A stretch of 30,479 nucleotides of DNA from Bacteroidales bacterium (lineage in GTDB: Bacteria > Bacteroidota > Bacteroidia > Bacteroidales > WCHB1-69), in the NCBI GenBank assembly GCA_031272415.1, contig JAISTU010000056.1:1-30479 (forward strand). Reading direction: 5' to 3'. This document shows, piece by piece, positions 23,315 to 30,479 of the stretch. The translations under genes and the position numbers were made by a program. The notes beneath the pieces are model-generated. The model did not search any database. It was not told the origin of the DNA and saw only the letters and a program-made list of their open reading frames with translations. The first letter of the stretch is position 1. Each line of letters opens with the position of its first letter.

Positions 23315-24079
23315 TTATTTTTTTTTTGCCATTTTTCTCAACAACATTGCGGGGTAGCCGTAAATGATGGCGACAATGCACAAAATGGTATTGAGTAAAC
23401 TGATACGCAAAAAGTCAATGGACGGTCTAAAATGTGAAACTCTCTCATTTTGAGGAGGATACAAAACTTCTATCGACACTGTTTTGATGGGAATACCTTT
23501 CCAAACACACCTCACCAACAATTCAATTTCGGCTTCATAACGGCGACTCAAAAGGTGCATTTTTCCCATTTTTCGCAATGGATATAAACGAAAGCCTGTT
23601 TGTGTATCCGACAAACGAATGCCGGTCTGAACCGTAACCCAAAAATTGGAAAATCTATTGGCAAATTTATTCTTTTTTGGCATATTCGGATGCGAAAAAT
23701 CACGCACTCCAATAATCAGAGTATCAGCATTTTGCGCAATTGATGACAAAAAAAGCGGAATATCTTTTACCTGATGTTGTCCGTCTGCGTCCATTGTCAA
23801 TGCGTATGCAAAATGTGCAAAATGTGCTGCCCTAAATCCGCATTGCAAAGCATAACCTTTCCCGCGATTGCGCTGATAACCAATCAATTGTATATTATCA
23901 CAATTGGCAATTGCAGCCTCTATTTGTGGCAAAATATTATCCGTTGAGCCGTCATTGACCAACAAAACAGGATAATTGCACTCTTTTAATTCAGCCAATA
24001 ATTTTAATAAATGGCTACCCGCATTATAAAAAGGAATTAGTATACAAATGCTATTTGCTTGATTATCAGGTGTATACAT
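23315..24079 (-). CDS. GT2 family glycosyltransferase (dolichyl-phosphate-mannose-synthase-like)
   Basis: A 254-aa GT-A fold inverting glycosyltransferase. Landmarks: ICILIPFYNAG (about 11-21), LLVNDGSTDN (about 39-48), RNRGKGYALQCGFRAA (about 70-85), the metal-binding DADGQH (about 97-102), and DTQTGFRLYP (about 157-166), characteristic of the polyprenyl-phosphate sugar transferase subgroup. A hydrophobic C-terminus (about 225-245) may touch the membrane. The donor and acceptor cannot be read. It is the last gene of a minus-strand group with mscS and the methyltransferase scar (10-base gap), and it converges with ispH, whose stop is 1 base away. Confidence 0.88.
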   Translation of the reverse strand: MYTPDNQANSICILIPFYNAGSHLLKLLAELKECNYPVLLVNDGSTDNILPQIEAAIANCDNIQLIGYQRNRGKGYALQCGFRAAHFAHFAYALTMDADGQHQVKDIPLFLSSIAQNADTLIIGVRDFSHPNMPKKNKFANRFSNFWVTVQTGIRLSDTQTGFRLYPLRKMGKMHLLSRRYEAEIELLVRCVWKGIPIKTVSIEVLYPPQNERVSHFRPSIDFLRISLLNTILCIVAIIYGYPAMLLRKMAKKK

Positions 24080-24089
24080 TTATTAAATT

Positions 24090-24254
24090 TTAATTATCAA
24101 AATTGAGAGTTTCTTGATGATTGTTTGTTTTTCGTTGTGCTGAATTTGTGAGTGCCGAAACGTTGGGAAAATTAGCCCTTTTGCCATCCAAAATTTCTTG
24201 AATGTGATTTTGCATTACTTCCAAATTATCACCGTAATATAATTGATTTTCCAT
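24090..24254 (-). pseudogene. 54-codon scar of a site-specific DNA methyltransferase
   Basis: The ORF reads MENQLYYGDNLEVMQNHI, then QEILDGKRANFPNVSALTNS and a polar tail ending LNFDN. The first 18 residues match the N-terminus of DNA methyltransferases of the type NRLYYGDNLEVLRxxI, which in full-length proteins runs on to VDLIYLDPPFN. The following part resembles the C-terminal end of the same proteins, where ELLxGKRIxYP precedes an LF-like tail. The catalytic DPPF/Y block and the SAM-binding domain between them are missing. I infer an in-frame internal deletion joining the two ends. It lies 11 bases after mscS and 10 bases before the GT2 gene, so it may still be transcribed. The N-terminal match is strong, the C-terminal match moderate. 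Confidence 0.65.
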
Positions 24255-24265
24255 GTATTTTTTTG

Positions 24266-25093
24266 CTATTTTTTATCAATATGTATTTGCAATTGTTTAA
24301 ATGGAATTTCTATATTTTCTTCGGTAAATTTTTCATAAATCAATTGATTCATTTTAAAAAAAACAGTCCAATAATCGGCACTTTTTACCCAAATTCTCAA
24401 TTGAACATCAACAGAACTATCTGATAATGAGGTAACTACAACAGCAGGTGCGTCAATACCTTCCTCTTTTGTCAGCACTTCGGGCTGCGCATACGCCAAC
24501 GCAAGCAAAACCTGACGCGCTTTATCCACTGACTGACCGTAGGCAATGCCCGTACTCAAATCCACACGACGAAACTCCTTGCGAGAATAATTGGTCAATG
24601 AATTGGTCGCCAATTGTGTGTTTGGAATGACCACAATTTTATTGTCTGCCGTTTTGAGTGTTGTGTTGAAAATCCTAATTGCCTCCACCGTGCCGGCATA
24701 AGAGCCTTGTTCTACATAATCTCCAACTTTAAAGGGCTTAAGCACCAATATAATAACTCCTCCTGCAAAATTTTGTAAAGTACCTTGCAACGCCATACCG
24801 ACCGCCAAACCTGCCGCCCCCAAAATGGCTATAAATGAGGTTACAGGTATGCCAATTTGATTGACAACCGTGATAATCAAAAGCACTTTTAATGCAATTT
24901 CTATCAACGGCACCAAAAAACCTGTCAACGAAGGGTCTACTTTGCGCCGTGTCATCAATTTATGCAAAGTTTTTGATAAAAATTTTATCACTTTCCAACC
25001 TACCCACAATATTACCAAACCTATCAATAGATTAGGTACATTGTGTACCAACACGTTCTGTACAAACTGTTCTACTGTCTCTAACATTTTCAT
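24266..25093 (-). CDS. Small-conductance mechanosensitive channel (MscS family)
   Basis: A 275-aa inner-membrane channel that opens on osmotic downshock. Three N-terminal membrane helices (about residues 17-33, 60-80, 85-110) are followed by the pore helix, with alternating Gly and Ala in ILGAAGLAVGMALQGTLQNFAGG (about 90-112), the TM3 signature of MscS. The beta domain carries LKPFKVGDYVEQGSYAGTVEAI and VVIPNTQLATNSLTNYS (about 117-170), the standard family block; the C-terminal alpha/beta domain ends at 275. The length is close to E. coli MscS (286). Start at Met1 or Met3. The GT2 gene and the methyltransferase scar lie downstream on the same strand. Confidence 0.93.
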   Translation of the reverse strand: MKMLETVEQFVQNVLVHNVPNLLIGLVILWVGWKVIKFLSKTLHKLMTRRKVDPSLTGFLVPLIEIALKVLLIITVVNQIGIPVTSFIAILGAAGLAVGMALQGTLQNFAGGVIILVLKPFKVGDYVEQGSYAGTVEAIRIFNTTLKTADNKIVVIPNTQLATNSLTNYSRKEFRRVDLSTGIAYGQSVDKARQVLLALAYAQPEVLTKEEGIDAPAVVVTSLSDSSVDVQLRIWVKSADYWTVFFKMNQLIYEKFTEENIEIPFKQLQIHIDKK

Positions 25094-25182
25094 AATCAGA
25101 CTATTTTAATTCTTTTTTAATAAATAATTCAAATTGATAATATAACTGTTTTTTGGGTGTTTTATTGTGTTTTAGTGTTTTT

Positions 25183-27162
25183 TTACTCTATTTCATAAAT
25201 GGGTATATCTAATTTTCCAATTGTGCTGACAGAAAATTGTGTAGCATAAAAAGGGATATCTGATTTCAAAGTAAATGTAGTCATTTCTTTGCGTATATTT
25301 TTATTACTGATTGTAATGGCATTGATACCATTTTGCAAAGGAAATGCCATGTTATTGATATAAAAATAACCCGCAGTCGTTAAACTATCTGAAAGTGAAA
25401 ATAGAATTGAAAATACTTTTACAGGAGAATAAAAACAAATCACCGATTCATTAGTTGTTGCTGCCAAAAAAGTACTATCTGCACTGTCGGAATTTTCTGT
25501 ATTATCAATTGAAATACTATTTGCATTAATTTTTGAAAAAGCCATCAAAACATCTAAACTTTTGGAAATGTCTATTTTTTCCAAATAATAGACAGGTTTT
25601 TGAGTGTTTTGTTCAAAATATTCCTTAAAAATTGCCGATTTTTCAAAAATATTGTATTTTTTATGATATTTTAATGAAAAATAGTCGCTACATGAACTGC
25701 TATTTTGACCAAAAATATTGCAAAAGTCCAACTGCATAGGATTAGTATATCGAATTTTGCCCAAATAAATAGCCGCATCTTGAGGTAGTGTATCTAAAAT
25801 ATTAGCACTCTGTAATTTATCCATCATTGTTATGTTCCTTTGCTCGTGTTGCCATATCCTTGACAAATGCTCATTGGTATAGCCCATGATGATAAACCAA
25901 CAAAAATTTATGGCTAAAACAATACAAATTGCAATATTTTTTAACCACTTTTTTTTGCTGAATGCTTTTAGTAATGCAATGAAAGTCAGTGCAATTATTC
26001 CTATCACAAAACCGTAAGAATAGAAAGTCGTTGCATAACCTGCACAGTTAGCCCACCAATCGTTCGAATTGTATTTTTCTGTGGTAGCGATAATAAGATG
26101 CACTGAAAACATAAAAAACATAAATAATAAAAAAACAATGCAAATTTTGCTCCATTTAAAATTAAGTTGTAGATTTTTGAGCAAAACAAACAGCAATGTA
26201 GTCAATAAAATTGCTCCCATTTTCACTGCAATTGACGCATTTACAAGTACATACCAAAAATTAGAAATGTGCCCTGCCGGTAATAAAGAATAAATTTGCA
26301 AATAATTAGGCTTGTCAAAAAATATAAATGTAGGAAATGCAGTTTTATTATAGCCCCAAATAATGGAAAAGAAATTTTTCCAATTGAAATCTTGTGCCAA
26401 TGTTACCCCTGAATAAAAGCCTCTCTCGGTACTTACATACATTCTGTATCCAAAATAGACCATACAAAATAACACTCCTATGGCGACAAAAGGAACAATT
26501 TCTTTATAAAAAGTAGACTTTAAAAAGAGCGTTTTGCCATATATTTTCCAATTTCTAATGAAAATAAATATCCCAAAAAAGAATAAATATAACAAATAAT
26601 TCTCATAAAAAAGCAAACTTATTGCCATTAAAAGTACGGAAATAACTAAATATAGCATTTTTTGACGTTCTGTATATACCAAAAATAACAAAATTGCCCC
26701 CAAAAAGAGCGAGTAACTAAACGCAAAATAAAACGGATATGCAATGATAGCAATGTGCAAATTTTGCGTTATCGGCAAAAAGGCAAACAATAAAAGCAAT
26801 ACGAATAATGACAACTCTTTTGAATGAAATATTTTTTTGATTATCATTGCAAACAATACAAATGCAAGACTTAATGTGCTGTACTGTATTATTTTTGTAA
26901 AATACAAATTATCAACAATATACGGAAAATGATAAAATATTTTCGTTATCAAAAAATAGAACCGCCCTGTATTACGGGCATAGCGCTGAAATTCAACCGC
27001 ATAGTCACCACTCAATGCACACATGTAATATTCAAGATCATCTGCGGTCGTAAATCCTATTTGAAAAAATGGATATAATGCACAAATTATACATGTAATA
27101 TATGCACCCCAAAACAATAGTTTTTTATCAAAATTTGCATCTTTTAATTTTATTTTATTCAT
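25183..27162 (-). CDS. Multispanning membrane protein, putative GT-C glycosyltransferase (GtrC/DUF6056-like)
   Basis: A 659-aa protein with about 11 predicted membrane segments over residues about 15-430, then a roughly 220-residue extracytoplasmic C-terminal domain rich in beta strands. The first external loop holds TTADDLEYY (about 39-47), an acidic pair in the position where GT-C enzymes keep their catalytic carboxylates, followed by NTGRFYFLITKIFYHFPY. This is the look of DUF6056/GtrC-like proteins that use polyprenyl-phosphate sugar outside the membrane. It lies 16 bases after a GtrB-like gene on the same strand, which fits: GtrB would make the lipid-linked donor and this protein transfer it. 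The acceptor, possibly O-antigen or glycoprotein, is unknown. The family assignment is inference. Confidence 0.65.
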   Translation of the reverse strand: MNKIKLKDANFDKKLLFWGAYITCIICALYPFFQIGFTTADDLEYYMCALSGDYAVEFQRYARNTGRFYFLITKIFYHFPYIVDNLYFTKIIQYSTLSLAFVLFAMIIKKIFHSKELSLFVLLLLFAFLPITQNLHIAIIAYPFYFAFSYSLFLGAILLFLVYTERQKMLYLVISVLLMAISLLFYENYLLYLFFFGIFIFIRNWKIYGKTLFLKSTFYKEIVPFVAIGVLFCMVYFGYRMYVSTERGFYSGVTLAQDFNWKNFFSIIWGYNKTAFPTFIFFDKPNYLQIYSLLPAGHISNFWYVLVNASIAVKMGAILLTTLLFVLLKNLQLNFKWSKICIVFLLFMFFMFSVHLIIATTEKYNSNDWWANCAGYATTFYSYGFVIGIIALTFIALLKAFSKKKWLKNIAICIVLAINFCWFIIMGYTNEHLSRIWQHEQRNITMMDKLQSANILDTLPQDAAIYLGKIRYTNPMQLDFCNIFGQNSSSCSDYFSLKYHKKYNIFEKSAIFKEYFEQNTQKPVYYLEKIDISKSLDVLMAFSKINANSISIDNTENSDSADSTFLAATTNESVICFYSPVKVFSILFSLSDSLTTAGYFYINNMAFPLQNGINAITISNKNIRKEMTTFTLKSDIPFYATQFSVSTIGKLDIPIYEIE

Positions 27163-27178
27163 GTTTTTTTATTTATTT

Positions 27179-28135
27179 TTAACAATTTATAGTTTTATCA
27201 ATAATATAAATAGGTCTTTGCTTGGTTTCATCAAATAAAAAACCGATATATTTGCCCATAATGCCCAGCATAAAAAATTGTATGCTAAACATAAAACCCA
27301 TAAAAACAACCAATGTAGTATAACCGGGAATAGGCTGCTCTATAATTTTCATAATGAGGCTGAAAATTACCAATGCAATGCTCAACAAGGCGGATATAAA
27401 TCCTAAATAAATGCCTATTTCTAATGGAATTTTAGATAATGTTGCCATTGCGGTCAAAGACAAACTGACCAATTTGCGAGTAGAATATTTGCTTTTTCCA
27501 CTTTGACGTGGAATGGCTATATATTCTAATGTAGTTCTTTGAAAACCAAGCATTTGTATTATTCCCCGCAAAAAACGTGTCCTTTCGCGGAAGTTATTTT
27601 TTAGTATCTCCCCTACTCTACTGCTGATTAGAAAAAAATCAGAGGCATTTTCCGCCAATTCTACCTTTGAAATTTTATTTAAAAAGCGATAAAATAAGCG
27701 GGAATTAAAATTTTGTATTCTCCCTGCATCTTGTCTTTGTGTGCGTACCATATTGATAATTTCAAAGCCTTCTGCTCTTTTTTGCAACATCAAAGGCAAC
27801 ATTGTCGGCGGATGTTGTAAATCGGCGTCCATACAAACAATGGAGTCGCCCTCACTGTAATCAATTCCTGCCAACATCGCCGCCTCATGCCCAAAATTAC
27901 GTGAAAAAGAAATGATTTTTACTCTATCATTCCCGTCAACAATTTTTTTCAATATCTGCAACGATTTATCGCTACTGCCATCATTGACAAAAATAATTTC
28001 GTAAGTGATATTTTGTGTTTGCAAAATTTCTGTTAATTGTTGGTATACATCAACAATATTTTCTGCTTCATTATAAACAGATACCACAATAGAACAAGTT
28101 ATATTTTTATTTTGTAAATTATTATTCATTATCAT
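27179..28135 (-). CDS. GtrB-like polyprenyl-phosphate glycosyltransferase (GT2)
   Basis: A 318-aa membrane-anchored GT-A enzyme. Landmarks: CSIVVSVYNEAENI (about 10-23), EIIFVNDGSSDKS (about 44-56), SFSRNFGHEAAMLAGID (about 78-94), CMDADLQHPPTML (about 102-114, DAD metal motif), then IPRQSGKSKYSTRKL, with the family Y/S residues. Two C-terminal membrane helices (about 235-260 and 267-295) are typical of GtrB and ArnC, which load glucose or a similar sugar onto undecaprenyl phosphate on the cytosolic face. It is the middle gene of a three-gene unit between two GT-C-like proteins. The sugar cannot be read from the sequence. Confidence 0.9.
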   Translation of the reverse strand: MIMNNNLQNKNITCSIVVSVYNEAENIVDVYQQLTEILQTQNITYEIIFVNDGSSDKSLQILKKIVDGNDRVKIISFSRNFGHEAAMLAGIDYSEGDSIVCMDADLQHPPTMLPLMLQKRAEGFEIINMVRTQRQDAGRIQNFNSRLFYRFLNKISKVELAENASDFFLISSRVGEILKNNFRERTRFLRGIIQMLGFQRTTLEYIAIPRQSGKSKYSTRKLVSLSLTAMATLSKIPLEIGIYLGFISALLSIALVIFSLIMKIIEQPIPGYTTLVVFMGFMFSIQFFMLGIMGKYIGFLFDETKQRPIYIIDKTINC

Positions 28136-28160
28136 AGTTTGTATTTTTAATATATTTTAA

Positions 28161-29684
28161 TCAGACAATTTTATTCGTTGAATCTACCAATTGCAGTCTA
28201 TTTTGAAAGAGAATAGAGTCGTTTCGCAATTTTTCGTTTGTAATTAACATATAATCAGCACGTTCGTCATCTCCCCATGCTCCCAACCTTCTTGTCCAAA
28301 CTTCGGCTATATTGGCAGGAAAAAGGTCTGTATCTGCAATAGCAATAATTTTATCTTTTGCAATTTGATTTTTCTCCACTATCATCTTCATTTCAGGCAA
28401 AATAAATGCTCTTTGATAAATCATTTCATACTCTCTAAATGTCCGTTTATGATATTCAACACAATTATAAGACATTATAAAACAAGGAATTAAAGCAAAA
28501 AATAACAGTAGAGACAAACTCCATGACAAATATTTATTTTTCCATTTGACCATAGATATTAAAAATGCCAATAAAAAAGTATCTGCCAGCAAAAAAGTAT
28601 CAATCAAATAATAATCATGATACATATATTGGGGTAACATAACAAGAAAATAACATATACCTCCAAAAAGCAAAATACTACCTTGCAGTAAAATCCGCTT
28701 TTGAAATGTAGTTAATAGACTGATTTTCTTTTTATTAGCATATATCAAATAGAGAATCATATTTACTCCCAATATTCCTAAAATTCCAAAATGCAATGGC
28801 AAGAATACATTATATCTATTATCGGTCATGACTGCCAACATCTCCGTAATATCATTCCACGCTGTCGGTAATGTTATTTTAGAGAGGAAAATTGAGCCAT
28901 ATTGCTGTTGTAAATACACATCATAAAAATGATAGACAACACATAAAACAACAACTATCATAACGAGCAACACTTCTTTCCACACAATACGTCTATTGAA
29001 TAAATAAGACAATGCTTGCTGACACATTACAGCAATTAATGCTATTGCAAAAGGTAATCGAAACAACATGGCAATATAAAAGAACAAAATAGCGAACACA
29101 AAATGCTCAAATTTTTGCAGTTTTAAATAAGAAAAATAAAAATAATAACCTATAAAACAAAGCGATAACGCAGGTGGAGAGGGCGAAAAATTGCATGTAT
29201 AATACAAAATAACAGGCATGGAAAAAATAAGCAACGGTAAAATCGCCGACAAGAAAAAAGATTGCGTTTCCCTATACAACAGCAACCATAAAAAAATCAA
29301 TCCAAAAAGAAAAACCAACAACATGGTTAATTTATAAGTGAGCGGCTCGGTTGAATTGCTTATTTTCATTGTTATTGCCGCCAAAAACTCACTCAAAGGC
29401 GAGGCAGCAGCGGTAATACCTTCTAATGTATCTAATGGTTTTGCTGCTTGAACCATGTAAGGTTCAATTAAATATGTCCGCGGATAAAAATAATCCAACC
29501 CATGCTCTGCATACGTCAATGCGATGGCATAATGGTCGGACTGACTCCATTGATGTACTCCTGTTGGATATGCATTATACGAACCTTTATAAAGTATAAC
29601 ACTCAATATCAACAATATGCCCGCAAATGCCAATATTTTAACCCCCAATTTATTCCTCTTTGCCCATAATTGACTAATTTTCAT
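28161..29684 (-). CDS. Membrane GT-C glycosyltransferase (GT39/ArnT-like)
   Basis: A 507-aa protein with about 10-11 membrane segments up to residue about 410 and a short extracytoplasmic C-terminal domain. The first external loop has GVHQWSQSDHYAIALTYAEH (about 42-61) followed by YPRTYLIEP; a QSD near the start of the first loop is the catalytic-carboxylate position in GT39-like proteins of Bacteroidota. Such enzymes transfer a sugar from a polyprenyl phosphate to a surface glycan or lipid. It is first in a three-gene operon with GtrB-like and GtrC-like partners, and the promoter lies at 29737-29758. Donor and acceptor are unknown. A second GT-C in one operon suggests two transfer steps or two acceptors. 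Confidence 0.75.
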   Translation of the reverse strand: MKISQLWAKRNKLGVKILAFAGILLILSVILYKGSYNAYPTGVHQWSQSDHYAIALTYAEHGLDYFYPRTYLIEPYMVQAAKPLDTLEGITAAASPLSEFLAAITMKISNSTEPLTYKLTMLLVFLFGLIFLWLLLYRETQSFFLSAILPLLIFSMPVILYYTCNFSPSPPALSLCFIGYYFYFSYLKLQKFEHFVFAILFFYIAMLFRLPFAIALIAVMCQQALSYLFNRRIVWKEVLLVMIVVVLCVVYHFYDVYLQQQYGSIFLSKITLPTAWNDITEMLAVMTDNRYNVFLPLHFGILGILGVNMILYLIYANKKKISLLTTFQKRILLQGSILLFGGICYFLVMLPQYMYHDYYLIDTFLLADTFLLAFLISMVKWKNKYLSWSLSLLLFFALIPCFIMSYNCVEYHKRTFREYEMIYQRAFILPEMKMIVEKNQIAKDKIIAIADTDLFPANIAEVWTRRLGAWGDDERADYMLITNEKLRNDSILFQNRLQLVDSTNKIV

Positions 29685-29736
29685 ACTCCGCTGTATGTTT
29701 TTTTTACTGTTCCTGTATGTTTAATTACTAAAAATG

Positions 29737-29758
29737 CAAAGATACACCTTTTTATCAA
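29737..29758 (-). promoter_or_regulatory. Promoter of the three-gene glycosyltransferase operon
   Basis: On the minus strand TTG (29758-29756), 11-base spacer, TATCTTTG (29744-29737); the ATG is 52 bases further. The T-rich block and TCTACAC-type units lie upstream, as at 13412 and 19275. Confidence 0.78.
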
Positions 29759-29781
29759 TAAAAAATTAAAAACCTTTTTTT

Positions 29782-29871
29782 TCAGAGTGTAGAGTATAGA
29801 GTGGAGAGATTTTTTTTGCATTTTGGAATAAAAACGTTCTAAAATTGTGCAATTCTCAATTCTCAATTTTC
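29782..29871. repeat. Half copy of the modular repeat (copy H)
   Basis: TTCAG then about three AGTGTAG-type units (29785-29808), TTTTTTTTGCATTTTGGAAT and AAAAACGTTCTAAAA (the AGAACG box in reverse orientation, about 29810-29845), then CAATTCTCAATTCTC and CAATTTTCAATT units (about 29850-29872). It carries both the TCTACAC and the CAATTCTC motif types at opposite ends of one box. Confidence 0.65.
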
Positions 29872-29873
29872 AA

Positions 29874-30479
29874 TTATTCCACTTTTTCACATTCAACAAT
29901 TTGCCTTTGAGTGTCATCAATCACCATTGCCAAACAGGTAGCATTCGGATAGGGTTTAATGTATTCTTTTTCACGGATTTGTGTTGCTGCTTCGGCTAAT
30001 TTTACTTGCACGTCTTCGGATTTGAACGCCACTTTAAATTCGAGAATAAAAGTTGAACCACGATACGAAATTACCAAATCAGGACGCCCTTTAAAAGTGT
30101 GCAATTCAGCCTCGACAACCACTCCGCAACCCTGCAAAAATGAGAGAATTGTGGAACGATAGAGCCATTCTTGAGCAGGAAATTTGTAGTCCTCATTTTG
30201 AATTACTTGCTGGGCGGCTTTGGCGTAGTCATCGTAGGGGATTTTCGATAATAACATATTGAGAACATCCTTAAAACCGTCTTTGTTTTTATTGAGCAAA
30301 TGTTTACAGATATTGTTTCTAAAACTTTCATAATTATCATCGCCCACAATATTACTTGTCAAAAGGCTTGACATCGAATTTAGCACCTCCGTATTGGGAT
30401 AATCCAAACTGTAATCATTCGTAGTTCCCTCACGCAGAGTTAAATAGCCACTTTGGTAAAGAAAATTTTCAGGACTTGC
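29874..30479 (-). CDS. C-terminus of an AAA-ATPase with PD-(D/E)XK nuclease domain (DUF1703-type), cut by the window edge
   Basis: The reading frame is open from the right edge (first codon visible at 30479) to the stop at 29874, so the start is outside the window; the TTG at 30407 is internal. The visible 201 residues begin with NFLYQSGYLTL and YSLDYPNTEVLNSM, the linker found in ATP-binding proteins with a C-terminal PF08011 nuclease domain. The nuclease core follows: VEAELHTFKGRPDLVISYRG (E, then the D of GRPD) and TFILEFKVAF (the E-x-K). Active-site residues are present. These proteins occur in multiple copies in Bacteroidota genomes and have no settled function; relatives are suggested to be defence or mobile-element linked. 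Confidence 0.85.
   Translation of the reverse strand, partial: ASPENFLYQSGYLTLREGTTNDYSLDYPNTEVLNSMSSLLTSNIVGDDNYESFRNNICKHLLNKNKDGFKDVLNMLLSKIPYDDYAKAAQQVIQNEDYKFPAQEWLYRSTILSFLQGCGVVVEAELHTFKGRPDLVISYRGSTFILEFKVAFKSEDVQVKLAEAATQIREKEYIKPYPNATCLAMVIDDTQRQIVECEKVE

Noticed and set aside
29681..29866. 61-codon ORF on the - strand
   Set aside because: It spans copy H of the repeat and the glycosyltransferase operon promoter and resembles no protein.

Overview
The window is an AT-rich chromosomal segment of a Bacteroidota (Bacteroidetes) bacterium. The evidence is the promoter form (TATCTTTG, the family's TAnnTTTG -7 box), the absence of Shine-Dalgarno sequences before most starts, Bacteroidota-type PurM, LpxH and MeaB proteins, and several lipoproteins. 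The species cannot be told from the sequence.

Layout. Positions 268-2534 (+): butyrate kinase and an ABC-2 permease. 2858-5231 (-): Na/phosphate cotransporter and an overlapping LOG-family nucleotide hydrolase. 5681-8732 (+): TPR lipoprotein, LpxH (lipid A synthesis) and MeaB (B12-enzyme chaperone GTPase). 8978-9529 (+): UPF0175 antitoxin-like gene and a frameshifted, truncated DUF3368 toxin. 9644-11057 (-): two exported proteins, the upstream one with a PEGA-like domain, followed by a strong terminator. 11058-11463: no gene, but a long imperfect hairpin. 11464-13394 (-): PurM and nitroreductase. 13806-18959 (+): an exonuclease-like protein lacking its first catalytic motif, MetH and MetF. 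19344-21126 (+): small lipoprotein and a degenerate asparagine-synthetase-like protein. 21271-21342: tRNA-Gly(CCC) with its own promoter and terminator. 21450-23313 (+): FtsY and IspH. 23315-25093 (-): MscS channel, a 54-codon scar of a DNA methyltransferase, and a GT2 glycosyltransferase. 25183-29684 (-): a glycan-modification operon of two GT-C-like membrane proteins around a GtrB-like glycosyltransferase. 29874 to the right edge (-): the C-terminus of an AAA-ATPase/PD-(D/E)XK protein.

Metabolic links: MetF makes the 5-methyl-THF that MetH uses. MetH and the mutase served by MeaB both use cobalamin. LpxH and the glycosyltransferases build the envelope.

The most unusual part is intergenic. 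Most longer gaps hold pieces of one modular repeat: heptamer runs (TCTACAC/GTGTAGA), an AGAACGTTTTTATCCCAAAA box, and a GTCTGAAC...GTTCAGAC palindrome, arranged as nested inverted repeats like a MITE. Several abut a highly conserved promoter block with TTG exactly 11 bases upstream of TATCTTTG. The window also records decay: a methyltransferase deletion scar, a broken toxin beside an intact antitoxin, and two intact ORFs whose catalytic motifs have been lost.
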